Source of the DNA: Flavobacteriales bacterium
GTDB taxonomy: Bacteria > Bacteroidota > Bacteroidia > Flavobacteriales_D > Parvicellaceae
Assembly: GCA_018401455.1 (NCBI GenBank)
Contig: JAGYKU010000015.1
Span: 1 to 50,875, forward strand
Length of the DNA: 50,875 nucleotides
Direction: 5' to 3'
How positions within the stretch are numbered: the first letter of the stretch is position 1; each line of letters begins with the position of its first letter. The position numbers were made by a program, and so were the translations under genes. This document shows, one piece after another, positions 8,292-17,700 of this stretch. Under the pieces are notes generated by a model. It had not been told where the DNA came from and did not search any database. It was given only the letters and a program-made list of their open reading frames with translations.

Positions 8292-9689
8292 TTATTCTCT
8301 ATCTTTTATTACTTGAGCAAGCATTTCAGCCTCCATTACTACTTGTGAATTCACATACGCTTTTCCTGCCATGTGTACGAGCCCTCTTCTCATTGGTGAA
8401 ATCAACTTTAACTCAAAAATGACAGTATCTCCAGGGATTACTTTTTGTTTGAATTTTACATTGTCTATTTTCATAAAGTAAGTAGAGTAAAAATGTGGAT
8501 TTTCTACTTTGCTTAAAGCGAATATTCCTCCAACTTGGGCCATTGCTTCAATTTGAAGAACTCCTGGCATCACTGGATTTCCTGGAAAATGTCCTGTAAA
8601 CTGCGGTTCATTCATCGTGATATTTTTCACTCCAACTATTCCATCTTCAGTAATTTCCATAATTTTGTCCACCATCAAAAAAGGATACCTATGAGGTAGC
8701 ATTTTTTCGATATCATTGATATTGTACAATGGTGGTTTTGACAAATCGAATTGTTTCCCTAATTTACTTTGCGCTTTCATCAAGTTTTTGATGATTTTGG
8801 CAAAAGAAGTATTTCCTGAATGTCCTGGTCTTGCCGCTAAAATATGTCCTTTGATAGGTTTTCCAACCAATGCCAAATCTCCAATAATGTCGAGCAATTT
8901 GTGTCTTGCTGGCTCGTTGATGAATTTTAACTTAACATTATTTAGTGTATTTCCTTTTATTTTGATATCGTAATGTTCTTTCCCTAACAATTTTGCCAAA
9001 GCATCTAGTTCTTCTTGAGGCACATTGTCTCTTTCTACCAAAACAATTGCATTATCTATATCTCCACCTTTGATAAGTCCTGCTTTAGCCAACATTTCTA
9101 ATTCTTTGAGGAATACAAATGTTCTACATGGCGAAATATTATCTTGAAACTCTTTGATTTCGTACATAGAAGCGTGTTGTGTCCCCAATACTTCAGAATT
9201 GTAATCTACCATTACGGTAATTCTAAAATCATCGTAAGGAATCGCTAACATTTCTACACCTTTTTCTAAAATTTCAAAAGGTTGATTTTCTCTAAATTCA
9301 AAAAATTCTCTATCTGCCGATTGTTCTTTGGCACCAACTCTTACAATTTCGTTTACAAATTCATAAGCACTTCCATCCATAATTGGCAACTCCTCATTGT
9401 CTAATTTGATGAGTGCGTTGTCGATTTGCATTCCATACAAAGCTGCAAGTACGTGCTCTGTTGTACATACACGAACGCCATTTTTCTCAAGCGTTGTTCC
9501 TCTTTGAGTATCTGTTACTAAATCTGCATCAGCAGGAATGATAGGTTGCCCTTCGATATCGATTCTTTGAAATTTGTATCCGTGATTTTCTTCAGCAGGT
9601 TCGATGGTTAAATTAACTTTCTTTCCCGTATGTAAACCTACACCGCTAAAAGAAATAGCTTCATTTAATGTATGTTGTTTGGTATTCAT
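8292..9689 (-). CDS. lpxC-fabZ: bifunctional UDP-3-O-acyl-N-acetylglucosamine deacetylase / 3-hydroxyacyl-ACP dehydratase (LpxC-FabZ fusion)
   Basis: 465 residues. Residues 1-~305 are LpxC, the zinc deacetylase of the committed lipid A step. Metal or catalytic residues are visible at His79 (TTEHVLAAL), in [12 protein letters not shown], and in the GHSGNTSFA segment. Residues ~320-465 are FabZ, a hot-dog-fold dehydratase for fatty acid synthesis, with [11 protein letters not shown], the catalytic [20 protein letters not shown] region and a C-terminal strand. The fusion is characteristic of Bacteroidota. It overlaps lpxD by 4 bp (ATGA-type junction), so the two are translationally coupled. Confidence 0.97.
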   Translation of the reverse strand: MNTKQHTLNEAISFSGVGLHTGKKVNLTIEPAEENHGYKFQRIDIEGQPIIPADADLVTDTQRGTTLEKNGVRVCTTEHVLAALYGMQIDNALIKLDNEELPIMDGSAYEFVNEIVRVGAKEQSADREFFEFRENQPFEILEKGVEMLAIPYDDFRITVMVDYNSEVLGTQHASMYEIKEFQDNISPCRTFVFLKELEMLAKAGLIKGGDIDNAIVLVERDNVPQEELDALAKLLGKEHYDIKIKGNTLNNVKLKFINEPARHKLLDIIGDLALVGKPIKGHILAARPGHSGNTSFAKIIKNLMKAQSKLGKQFDLSKPPLYNINDIEKMLPHRYPFLMVDKIMEITEDGIVGVKNITMNEPQFTGHFPGNPVMPGVLQIEAMAQVGGIFALSKVENPHFYSTYFMKIDNVKFKQKVIPGDTVIFELKLISPMRRGLVHMAGKAYVNSQVVMEAEMLAQVIKDRE

Positions 9690-10717
9690 TTTTCAATTTT
9701 TTTTTGCAAATCTAAGATTTGTTCTCTCAATTTCGGCAAACTTCTAAATAAAACATAAGACCTTTTGTAATCTCCTATGCCAAATGCAGGCGAACCTTGC
9801 ACGATTTCATTGGGTTTTTCGATATTTTGACCAATACCACTTTGCGCTGCAATTTTTACTCCATCTGCAATTTTGAGGTGACCTACAATTCCAACTTGAC
9901 CGCCAATCATCATGTTTTTTCCTAATTTGGTAGAGCCAGCCACTCCAGTTTGAGCTGCAATTACGGTATTTTCTCCAATTTCAACGTTGTGAGCGATTTG
10001 AATTAAGTTGTCTAACTTCACTCCTTTTCGGATAATTGTAGCCCCCATTGTAGCTCTGTCGATAGTAGTGTTCGAACCGATTTCTACATAATCTTCGATT
10101 ATTACATTACCTATTTGCGGTACTTTTTGATAATTATTTTCAGCATTAGGCGCAAATCCAAAACCATCAGAACCAATTACAGATCCTGAATGCAGTGTAC
10201 AACTCATTCCAATTTTACAATTATTATAGATTTTCACACCCGAAAAAATAGTAGTATTTTCTCCAATAACAACATTATCTCCGATAAAAGTTTGGGGATA
10301 AATTTTCACATTATTTCCAATTTTTACGTTTTGTCCGATGTATGCAAAAGCCCCTACATAAACATTTTCACCGAGCGTTGAAGTAGCATCTATAAAAGAA
10401 GGTGTTTCTATCCCCGATTTATTTTTATAAACTTGGTCGTATATGGAAAGTAATTTTGTGAGACATTGGTAAGCATCATCTACTTTTATAAGTGTCAAAG
10501 AATGCGGAAGTGATTGAGAAGGTACAAAGGTTTTATTTACTAAAGCAATAGTTGCTTTGGTGTTGTAAATATATTCTTCATATTTTGGATTAGCAAGAAA
10601 AGTAATTGTTCCGGGAATTGCTTCTTCTATTTTTGCCATGTCGCTAATGGAAGCGTCTCCATCTCCTACTACTTCACCTTGAAGCAATTCTGAAATTTGA
10701 TTTGCAGTAAAATTCAT
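9686..10717 (-). CDS. lpxD: UDP-3-O-(3-hydroxyacyl)glucosamine N-acyltransferase LpxD
   Basis: 343 residues, normal length. LpxD adds the second hydroxyacyl chain, to the 2-amino group, in lipid A synthesis. Residues 1-~95 are the uridine-binding domain ([20 protein letters not shown]). Residues ~100-315 are a hexapeptide beta-helix ([34 protein letters not shown]). The catalytic His lies in [10 protein letters not shown]. The C-terminus ([25 protein letters not shown]) is the usual trimer helix. The start lies 7 bp after the siaC-like gene, which ties lipid A synthesis to the Sia switch. Confidence 0.97.
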   Translation of the reverse strand: MNFTANQISELLQGEVVGDGDASISDMAKIEEAIPGTITFLANPKYEEYIYNTKATIALVNKTFVPSQSLPHSLTLIKVDDAYQCLTKLLSIYDQVYKNKSGIETPSFIDATSTLGENVYVGAFAYIGQNVKIGNNVKIYPQTFIGDNVVIGENTTIFSGVKIYNNCKIGMSCTLHSGSVIGSDGFGFAPNAENNYQKVPQIGNVIIEDYVEIGSNTTIDRATMGATIIRKGVKLDNLIQIAHNVEIGENTVIAAQTGVAGSTKLGKNMMIGGQVGIVGHLKIADGVKIAAQSGIGQNIEKPNEIVQGSPAFGIGDYKRSYVLFRSLPKLREQILDLQKKIEK

Positions 10718-10724
10718 TAAAAAA

Positions 10725-11129
10725 TTATTCGATAATTATAAAATTAAAAGGCACTCCGAGCATATCTTGAAATTCTTCACCAGATTCAAGCATGTCTTCG
10801 TCCATGGCATCATAGTGCCAATTGAGTTTGAAATTAATGTTTTCGATTTTTGAAATTTCGCTTAATTTCATAATGATGTCCATCAAATATTTTGCAGATG
10901 AAGAGTTGAAATATTCAAATTCGAAATTGGCAACGACAGCGATGTTTTTTGTCTGATCTTTGAGAAAATATAAATGTTTTTCGTATTCTCCTAGCCAATC
11001 TAAAACAGGTTCATAAAACTTTCTCACATCTTCTGGTCGTGAATCGCCTTTGAAACGAATTTCATGGTTTTCATTATCTAATAAAACCATGGGTGTATTT
11101 TCAGTTTCTTCTAAAATAAGTTTTTCCAT
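10725..11129 (-). CDS. SiaC family regulatory phosphoprotein (DUF1987)
   Basis: 134 residues. It has the STAS-like SiaC/DUF1987 fold signature: [22 protein letters not shown] at the start, FYEPVLDWL, and [19 protein letters not shown], which includes the Ser/Thr-rich loop phosphorylated in the family. In Pseudomonas, SiaC is phosphorylated by the kinase SiaB, dephosphorylated by the phosphatase SiaA, and controls the cyclase SiaD. Here it lies 5 bp after the siaB-like gene and 7 bp before lpxD. No diguanylate cyclase is in the window, so its output partner is unknown. Confidence 0.88.
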   Translation of the reverse strand: MEKLILEETENTPMVLLDNENHEIRFKGDSRPEDVRKFYEPVLDWLGEYEKHLYFLKDQTKNIAVVANFEFEYFNSSSAKYLMDIIMKLSEISKIENINFKLNWHYDAMDEDMLESGEEFQDMLGVPFNFIIIE

Positions 11130-11134
11130 CTTTA

Positions 11135-11680
11135 CTATTCTTGTATTAAAACTTTGAGTGTAAAAAATTGTTTGGTATCTGTGTAATTTTTGAATTCATA
11201 ATCCAAAATACTTCCAGATTTAAGAGCTATATCTATCATTCCCATACCTGCGCCACCTTTCTCACTCACTGTAGTACTCATTAAAGTATCTCTGTATTTT
11301 TTCTTCAATGCCTCTGGATCTAGATTATTAATTTCGTCTAAATGAGACTTTAATCTATCTACCTCATCCATTATGATAGCATTACCAATGGCAACAATAT
11401 AGGATTCGTTTTGTTTTTGCAACAGAAAAATACCTTCGTTGTTTTCGTTGCTATTTTCACTATTTCTTGCAGAATGTTTGTGAACATTTTCCAAACATTC
11501 TACCAAAACTTTGTATGTTTTTCTTGCAATTTTAGTATCAGCACTTGATTTGTTAAGTTCCTTTTTGATATCTGTTAAAAGTGTATTAACTACACCATAG
11601 TTAAAGTCGCCATGAAAAACATAAATTATGTTTTCACTAGTCATGGCGTTAAAAATTTCTATTGCGTCTTTACTATTCAT
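11135..11680 (-). CDS. SiaB family protein kinase (DUF6272, GHKL ATPase fold)
   Basis: 181 residues. The family is a single-domain GHKL-type kinase or anti-sigma-factor-like protein that phosphorylates SiaC. Visible motifs are the N-box helix VLVECLENVHKHSARN, a central strand with IVAIGNAI, and the ATP-lid segment TVSEKGGAGMGMIDIA. The start FHGDFNYGVVNTLL is also typical. It lies between the siaA-like phosphatase (24 bp) and the siaC-like target (5 bp), which completes the switch. Confidence 0.87.
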   Translation of the reverse strand: MNSKDAIEIFNAMTSENIIYVFHGDFNYGVVNTLLTDIKKELNKSSADTKIARKTYKVLVECLENVHKHSARNSENSNENNEGIFLLQKQNESYIVAIGNAIIMDEVDRLKSHLDEINNLDPEALKKKYRDTLMSTTVSEKGGAGMGMIDIALKSGSILDYEFKNYTDTKQFFTLKVLIQE

Positions 11681-11704
11681 AATTAATACGTTGCTAAGTT
11701 ACAA

Positions 11705-14068
11705 TTATATTTTTAAACTCCACACAAAAACATCATCAGCTTGTTTCAAATTTCCTTTCCAATTGTCAAAACATTGTTTCAAATGTGCTTTTTTCTCATT
11801 CTCTGGAAGCCTTGATGTTTCTAGCAATAAGTCTCTAAATGGTTGATAGAAAAATTTCTTTTTCTTAGGACCGCCTTTCTGATCTGGGAAACCATCGCTA
11901 AATAAAATTATTTCTGAATTTGCGTGTATTTCTATAGTGTGTTTGCTGATTAATTCTTTATTTTCAATAGGCATCCCTAAGTGAATTCTATCGGGATTAA
12001 GGACACTAATTTCATTATTGTGAATGATGTATGCTGGGCTATGAGCCCCAGAATATTGCATTGTTCTCACTGGCTGACCGATATCTTTTTTAGACAATCT
12101 ACAAAGGGCAATGTCCAAGCCATCTTTTATGTGTTCTTTAGCATCTGCCCCCTGTTTCAGTTTTTTAATTAACTGCACATTTAGTTCAAATAGTATTTCA
12201 TTCGTTTCGGTAATATTTTGATTGATAGCATTCTCGAGCAAGTTATGACAAATAACGCTCATTAAAGCCCCTGGAACACCATGTCCAGTGCAATCTGCTC
12301 CTGCAAAAAACACATAATCTTCTGTTTCTTGAATAAAATAAAAATCACCACTAACTACATCTTTTGGAGCGTATAAAAGATAACTTTCTTTAAAATGTTT
12401 TGAAATTAAGTCGGAATGCGGCAAAATAGCATCTTGAATTCTTTGAGCATAGTCGATACTTTCTGAAATTTGAGTATAAACATTATGAAGTTTGTCCCTG
12501 TGTTTTGTGATTTTTTTCTCGGCTTCAATCAAATCTGTAATCTCAGTATCGATGAGGATGAATTTTTCAATTTCACCATCCTTATTCAATGTTGGCGTAA
12601 GTGTTGACCTTAGATGTCTTTCGTTTCCATCTTTGTCTTTATTTGTCAATAAATACTGAACCGTTTTCTTTTGACTAATGGCAACTTCAAACTTCTCTTC
12701 GATTTTTTTAGTTGGAAAATTTTTTAGGATATTTCCTCCGTATTTTTCTCTAAAACCTTCTAAAGTTAGTCCGTATTTTCTGTAATAACTTTCATTCAAC
12801 CATTTTACCTCTCCATATTTGTCTGCAATAATTACCGTATTGTCTATTTCTTTGGCTACCGTTCCCAATTCATCAAGTTTTACATTGAGTTTCTTTTGTC
12901 TTCTAAAAGCGATTCCAAGACCAATCCCAAACAGCAATGCCAAACACAAACCTCCAAAAATCAATTTATTTTGTAACGCCTGGTTCTTAAGTTGCATTTC
13001 AGATTCTTTTTTGGCCAATTCAGATTTTTCAAACTCTAAATCTTTCAGTTGCATTTCTTTGGACAAACTTACATTGTCGAATTTGGCTTGTAAATCAGAG
13101 ATACTTTGTGTTTTCAAAACTGAATTTACACTGTCATTTATTTGACTGTATAATTTATACTCTATGAGTGCAAGCGCATATTTTTGTTGAATTTCGTAAA
13201 TTTTAGAGAGATTGAAGTGAGATCTAGATTGAACTAATTTGGAATTGGCTTCTTTTGCTGTAATCAGCGCCAAATTAAAATTATCCGCAGCTTCTTGAAG
13301 TTTATTATTGAGCAAATGCGTTTCTCCAATATGATTATACAATTGTGCTATTACTTGTTTGTTGTTAGGATGCGTATGCTTAAATGCATTATTGAAACTG
13401 ATTAAACTCTTATTGAGTTCTGAAATATCTTGATAAAAACATCCCAAACCAATATAAGAAGAAACAACGGCAACAGAATCTGCGTGAAATTTAGCGATTT
13501 TGATCGCCTCATTGAAATAATTGTCCGCCATATCATTTTCATTGAGCAATGCATAAAGCTCACCTAATTCATAAGACATACTGAACGCTAATTGATTATT
13601 ATGGGTTTTGTTGACGATGTCAAATCCTTTTAGAACCCAATCTTTAGCATCAGTAATCTGCCCCATTTTCCTCAAGCATATTCCTCCATGATAGTAGCAA
13701 TTCGCCTCGCTCAACAAATCTTTTATTTCTAGATAATACTCAGATGCTTTTATAAAACTAGCATATCCACTAGAGAAAGAACCGTTGACATATTCAATCA
13801 TTCCAATATTGAAATAACCATCTGCGATAATTTTGGGGTTGTCCAATTCCTCTCCAATCTCAATCACTTTTTGCGACATCGACAAAGCTGAATCCGTAAG
13901 ACTTGCCCAATAAAATCTAGAAAGTTCAAGTAATGCATTTGCTTTATTTTCTCGATTGGAAACTGCATTATTGTTCACTACATCGATTAGGGAATCTTTG
14001 TATTGGAATGCACTTGCCTGCATCCATACTAATGAAAATACAATAAAAAGAATTTTGCGAGTAGTCAT
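11705..14068 (-). CDS. SiaA-like sensor phosphatase: TPR, transmembrane, PAS and SpoIIE/PP2C domains
   Basis: 787 residues from the ATG at 14068, chosen because MTTRKILFIVFSLVWMQASAFQ is a clean signal peptide. The frame to 14089 would start inside the promoter. Residues ~25-340 are TPR-like helical repeats, presumably periplasmic. A coiled stretch and one transmembrane helix (LIFGGLCLALLFGIGLGIAF) follow. A PAS domain (DNTVIIADKYGEVKWLNESYY) comes next. The last ~230 residues are a SpoIIE-type PP2C phosphatase with SGDFYFI, GADCTGHGVPGALMS and LFSDGFPDQKGG metal-binding motifs. It is expected to sense an envelope signal and dephosphorylate the SiaC protein. It is the first gene of the sia-lpx run and has a full promoter. 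Confidence 0.9.
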   Translation of the reverse strand: MTTRKILFIVFSLVWMQASAFQYKDSLIDVVNNNAVSNRENKANALLELSRFYWASLTDSALSMSQKVIEIGEELDNPKIIADGYFNIGMIEYVNGSFSSGYASFIKASEYYLEIKDLLSEANCYYHGGICLRKMGQITDAKDWVLKGFDIVNKTHNNQLAFSMSYELGELYALLNENDMADNYFNEAIKIAKFHADSVAVVSSYIGLGCFYQDISELNKSLISFNNAFKHTHPNNKQVIAQLYNHIGETHLLNNKLQEAADNFNLALITAKEANSKLVQSRSHFNLSKIYEIQQKYALALIEYKLYSQINDSVNSVLKTQSISDLQAKFDNVSLSKEMQLKDLEFEKSELAKKESEMQLKNQALQNKLIFGGLCLALLFGIGLGIAFRRQKKLNVKLDELGTVAKEIDNTVIIADKYGEVKWLNESYYRKYGLTLEGFREKYGGNILKNFPTKKIEEKFEVAISQKKTVQYLLTNKDKDGNERHLRSTLTPTLNKDGEIEKFILIDTEITDLIEAEKKITKHRDKLHNVYTQISESIDYAQRIQDAILPHSDLISKHFKESYLLYAPKDVVSGDFYFIQETEDYVFFAGADCTGHGVPGALMSVICHNLLENAINQNITETNEILFELNVQLIKKLKQGADAKEHIKDGLDIALCRLSKKDIGQPVRTMQYSGAHSPAYIIHNNEISVLNPDRIHLGMPIENKELISKHTIEIHANSEIILFSDGFPDQKGGPKKKKFFYQPFRDLLLETSRLPENEKKAHLKQCFDNWKGNLKQADDVFVWSLKI

Positions 14069-14086
14069 TGTTTTAAACCAATTGCA

Positions 14087-14118
14087 CAAATATAGTTTTT
14101 TAAAACATACAAGACAAA
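14087..14118 (-). promoter_or_regulatory. promoter of the sia-lpx operon (-33 TTTG, -7 TATATTTG)
   Basis: On the minus strand a TTTG at 14118-14115 is followed after 20 nt by TATATTTG at 14094-14087. Both elements and the spacing match the Bacteroidota consensus. The start codon at 14068 gives a short leader of about 14 nt. Confidence 0.65.
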
Positions 14119-14594
14119 CAAAGTGAGAAACTTATAAAAAATTTAATCCAGAACATTTTACAAACCTAGATTTTGCAATGGAAAAGGATATGTGTAAGTC
14201 TATAAAAAACTTTAACTTTCAATAGTTCAAAATAATTTCCATCGATTAAGTGTATAATTTTTCTAATCTACAGTGTGAATATTTTACATCTTTCATTATT
14301 CAAACTATGATTTATTGTAAGATAAAACATTCTCCATTAACCATTATAAATTTTAACCGCAGAGTGCGCCAAGATTTACGCAAAGTCCACAAAGTTTTTC
14401 ATTTATCGTTTGCTAGAGGGACATAACCCAAAACTAAAGTATCTTCAAATTACAACTCTAAAGAGAATTCTTCTAAAAGAAATCAGAGGAAAAAGAAATA
14501 ACAGCAGAGCTAGTTTCTTTCATCTATCTGAAAATCAAACTTATAACCTAATACTAATCCAAGTGAAATCACATCTTTTGAAAACACCTTTTTC
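14119..14594. other. intergenic region without a gene; CGCAAAG-type degenerate repeat
   Basis: Between the sia promoter and the gpmI stop I see no coding frame with family character. At about 14357-14397 lies accgcagagtgcgcc followed by tacgcaaagtccacaaag. This is the degenerate CGCAAAG motif often scattered between genes in Bacteroidota. Similar CAAAG-rich DNA reappears downstream of the gpmI remnant (about 16470-16510). The rest is AT-rich and featureless. Confidence 0.4.
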
Positions 14595-16106
14595 TTAAAC
14601 CAAACACCTCCCAGTCATTTCGAGAGGTTTTGAAATCTCCATTAAACTTAAAACTGTGGGAGCAATGTCTGCCAAACGACCATTTTGAATGGTTGAATTA
14701 TCTTTGTCAATAAGAATACAAGGAACTAAGTTTAAAGTATGCGCAGTATGAGGTGAACCGTCTTCATTAATCATCAAATCGGCATTTCCGTGATCGGCAA
14801 TGATGATAAATGAATAGTCGTTTTCTAAGCCTTTCTCTACAATTTTAGCGACACAACTATCTACTGTTTCACAAGCTTTGATGATGGCTTCTGGGACTCC
14901 CGTGTGTCCTACCATATCTCCGTTGGCGTAATTTAAACAGATAAAATCGGGTTGATGATGTTGCATTTGAGAAAGTACATTTTCTGTTACTTCGTTAGCG
15001 CTCATTTCGGGTTGTAAATCGTATGTGGCAACTTTTGGGGAATTCACCATAATTCTGCTTTCTCCTTCAAAAACTTGCTCTCTTCCTCCACTAAAAAAGA
15101 AAGAAACATGAGGATATTTTTCGGTTTCTGCAATCCTCAATTGTGTTTTTCCATTTTTGGAAATCACCTCACCAAGGGTGTTCGTCAATTCGTCTTTGCC
15201 ATATATTACTTTTACATTTTTGAAGTTTTTGTTGTAATTGGTCATTGTAATATAGTACAAATCTAATTTTGACATATTGAATTCATGAAAATTTTCTTGG
15301 TGCAACGCCTGAGTGATTTCTCTACATCTATCTGTTCTAAAGTTAAAACAAATCACCACATCATCTTTTTCGATTTTTCCGTTTGCTGTTGCATTAAAAT
15401 AAGCCTCCACAAACTCGTCAGTTATGCCATTTTTATAACTTTCTTGGATTGCCTCTGAGGCAACTGTAAAACTTTTTCCAACTCCGTGCACCATCAAATC
15501 ATAGGCTTTTTTGATACGCTCCCACCTATTATCTCTATCCATAGCATAATATCTACCAATAACAGAAGCAATTTTGATGGATGTATTTTTTATTTTTTCT
15601 TCCAAAGTTTTTACAAAACCCAATCCACTATCAGGAGCGCAATCTCTTCCATCAGTAAAAGCGTGGATAAAAACCGAATTGGAATGTATCATCTTTTCAT
15701 TAAACAAACTACATAAAGCATATAGATGTTCTTGTGAACTATGCACTCCACCATTAGAAACCAATCCTAAAAAATGAACTTTCTTTTTATTTTTATTGGC
15801 ATATTCAATAGCATCTAGAAGCACTTTGTTTTCAAAAAAATGCTTTTCCTTTATTTCTTTGTTGATTTTTACTAAGTCTTGATACACTACCCTTCCAGCA
15901 CCAATATTCATGTGTCCTACTTCGCTATTTCCCATCTGACCTTCTGGCAAACCGACATCTTCTCCAAAAGTAATTAACTTACTATTGGGGTATTTCTCAT
16001 ACAAACTATCGATAAAAGGTGTTTTGGCTAAATATATTCCATTGGAGGCATCTGGTTTTCCCAATCCCCATCCGTCTAATATGACTAGTGCTACTTTATT
16101 ACTCAC
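14595..16106 (-). CDS. gpmI: 2,3-bisphosphoglycerate-independent phosphoglycerate mutase
   Basis: 503 residues, normal length. The enzyme interconverts 3- and 2-phosphoglycerate in glycolysis and uses two Mn ions. It has the N-terminal metal site LVILDGWGLG, the catalytic Ser61 in QMGNSEVGHMN, FTDGRDCAP, the CFNFRTDR motif and the C-terminal ADHGNADLM and HTAHTLNLVP metal ligands. The start is GTG (positions 16106-16104); there is no nearer ATG, and the partial copy at 16716 uses the same GTG. That copy matches its first 63 codons. Confidence 0.96.
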   Translation of the reverse strand: MSNKVALVILDGWGLGKPDASNGIYLAKTPFIDSLYEKYPNSKLITFGEDVGLPEGQMGNSEVGHMNIGAGRVVYQDLVKINKEIKEKHFFENKVLLDAIEYANKNKKKVHFLGLVSNGGVHSSQEHLYALCSLFNEKMIHSNSVFIHAFTDGRDCAPDSGLGFVKTLEEKIKNTSIKIASVIGRYYAMDRDNRWERIKKAYDLMVHGVGKSFTVASEAIQESYKNGITDEFVEAYFNATANGKIEKDDVVICFNFRTDRCREITQALHQENFHEFNMSKLDLYYITMTNYNKNFKNVKVIYGKDELTNTLGEVISKNGKTQLRIAETEKYPHVSFFFSGGREQVFEGESRIMVNSPKVATYDLQPEMSANEVTENVLSQMQHHQPDFICLNYANGDMVGHTGVPEAIIKACETVDSCVAKIVEKGLENDYSFIIIADHGNADLMINEDGSPHTAHTLNLVPCILIDKDNSTIQNGRLADIAPTVLSLMEISKPLEMTGRCLV

Positions 16107-16161
16107 TGAATTTGATTTTTAAATAATGATTATTTTTTTACCCAATTATATCTTATGTGTA

Positions 16162-16169
16162 CAAAATTA
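16162..16169 (-). promoter_or_regulatory. -7 promoter box of gpmI
   Basis: The minus strand reads TAATTTTG, matching TAnnTTTG, 56 bp upstream of the GTG start. No clear -33 TTTG. Confidence 0.4.
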
Positions 16170-16220
16170 AATTATTTATTGAGATTATTGTATTTAGCAT
16201 AACTTAACTACGTTTCACCG

Positions 16221-16320
16221 CAGGGTCGAAGTGACAGAGTGATTTGGTTTCTAGACTTCTCCACAAGGTCGAAGTGACAATGTGATTTTGTTTGTCATAT
16301 CGACCAGCGCGGAGATATCT
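16221..16320. repeat. intergenic palindromic repeat (GTCGAAGTGACA family)
   Basis: Two direct copies of GGTCGAAGTGACA (16224-16236 and 16267-16279) are each followed by a GTGATTT-like tail. The second, extended upstream (from 16253), pairs imperfectly with 16292-16320, which contains ttgtcatatcgacc and cggagatatct, to make a long hairpin. A related sequence, gtcgatgtgacaag, occurs near 43338. This is a typical mobile-like intergenic repeat of Bacteroidota genomes and has no coding potential. Confidence 0.6.
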
Positions 16321-16371
16321 GAAATTTTGTTTAGAACCGATAGTTATTTTGTATAATCGAGTAACCACTTT

Positions 16372-16716
16372 TTAAAAACAGCATAGCCTAAAATGACAGT
16401 TGAATGATTCCTTCTTAGGGTTTGATGTTGCCAAAACGAAAATTGAGAGATAAAAAGGGGGAAAATCTATTCCACAAAGAGCAACAAAGATTTTAAGTAA
16501 CACAAAGTTTGATTTTTGCAATATTTTAACCTCACTGTTTCCCATTTGTCCGTCAGGCAATCCTACATCTTCTCCAAAGGTAATTAATTTACTATTGGGA
16601 TATTTTTTATACAAACCATCTATAAAGGGCGTTTTGGCTAGATAGATTCCATTGGAAGCATCTGGTTTTCCTAATCCCCATCCATCTAAAATGACAAGTG
16701 CTACTTTTTTACTCAC
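16372..16716 (-). pseudogene. truncated second copy of gpmI (5' end only)
   Basis: The first 63 codons (16716 to about 16528) encode the gpmI N-terminus through QMGNSEV, directly after the catalytic serine, with the same GTG start and the same ACTCACTGAATT upstream sequence. After this the frame runs into unrelated AT-rich intergenic DNA and a stop at 16372, so the mutase domains are missing. By eye the two copies differ at about 26 of ~195 nt but at only 4 residues (N3K, S34G, E38K, E55D), so most changes are silent. It lies 12 bp after the histidine kinase stop. Confidence 0.88.
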
Positions 16717-16728
16717 TGAATTATGTGT

Positions 16729-17640
16729 TTATTTTGCTAAAGGAACAAGCACTTCAAAAACAGAACCTTTTCCATTAGGATTGTTTTTGACTCTTATATT
16801 TCCGTTGTGCAAAGTTACGATTTTTTTTACTAGATATAATCCCAATCCAGTTCCAGCTGTGTTTCGTATTTCTTCGTTTTCGAGTCTGTAATAGACATCA
16901 AATATTTTTAATTTTTCATCATCTGGAATTCCGACTCCTTGATCTGTAATTGCAATGAGGCAAGCATCATTTTTCTTAGAAATATTGATTTGAATCAAAG
17001 CATCAGCATCACTATATTTCGAGGCATTCTCGACCAAATTTGAAAACACAGATCGGAAATAAAAATCGTCTATCAACACATCTATATTTCCATCAATATG
17101 ACATTTTATTTTTTGATTGAAATTTATTTTTGAGAGTTCTTCCTCTACAAAGGCGTTGATATTTGTTTTTTTAAGATTTACTTTGAATTCTGCACTTCCC
17201 ACCCTTTCGGAAAGCAAAACTTTTTCAATTAAAGTTTGTAATCTATCTTGTTCGAGTTGCACTTTTTGATACACTTCATTTCTTTTTTCTTCAGACAAAT
17301 TGTGATTTTGAAGTGTTTCGATAAAAAGTTTTGTAGTGGTAATTGGTGTTTTCAATTCGTGCGTGATAGACAAGGAAAAATTCTTTTTAGACTGCGAAAG
17401 TTCTACTTCTCTTTTGAAAACTTTCCTAATATAAATGATTCCTACACAAAAAATAAAGAAAAAAACAGCAAATTCACCCGCCAACATTCTTACTTTCATT
17501 TGCGCCATTCCGCCAGTGTTGTCCAATTGCTTGGAAAGTAAAATAATTTGAAAAATCCACCAACTTATTTGCGCTATGATATAGCCAAAAAGAATATACA
17601 AAAGTAAAATAGACTTTCTGTGTTGTTTGGTTGATTTCAA
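16729..17640 (-). CDS. membrane sensor histidine kinase
   Basis: 303 residues. Two membrane helices (about 9-36 and 54-71) bracket a very short ~18-residue extracytoplasmic loop, so the sensed signal is likely in or at the membrane. A HisKA domain follows, with the phosphoacceptor His94 in SITHELKTPITTTK, then an HATPase domain with an N-box (NLVENASKYSD), a G1 box (DQGVGIP) and a G2 box (GTGLGLYLVKKIV). No response regulator is adjacent, so the partner is elsewhere. The gpmI remnant lies 12 bp downstream, suggesting that kinase and gpmI were once contiguous. Confidence 0.92.
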   Translation of the reverse strand: MKSTKQHRKSILLLYILFGYIIAQISWWIFQIILLSKQLDNTGGMAQMKVRMLAGEFAVFFFIFCVGIIYIRKVFKREVELSQSKKNFSLSITHELKTPITTTKLFIETLQNHNLSEEKRNEVYQKVQLEQDRLQTLIEKVLLSERVGSAEFKVNLKKTNINAFVEEELSKINFNQKIKCHIDGNIDVLIDDFYFRSVFSNLVENASKYSDADALIQINISKKNDACLIAITDQGVGIPDDEKLKIFDVYYRLENEEIRNTAGTGLGLYLVKKIVTLHNGNIRVKNNPNGKGSVFEVLVPLAK

Positions 17641-17700
17641 TTGCCTTCGGTATTTTTACAAAGCGAAGTTACTTAATTTTTGAAAGCAAGAAAGGTTTAA

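Noticed and set aside
10725-11680. Classical anti-sigma factor/anti-anti-sigma factor pair
   Set aside because: The two proteins match the SiaB and SiaC families better than RsbW and RsbV, and no sigma factor gene is linked.
14410-14598. Small open frame between the sia promoter and gpmI
   Set aside because: No recognisable promoter box or family character, and it overlaps the end of gpmI on the other strand.
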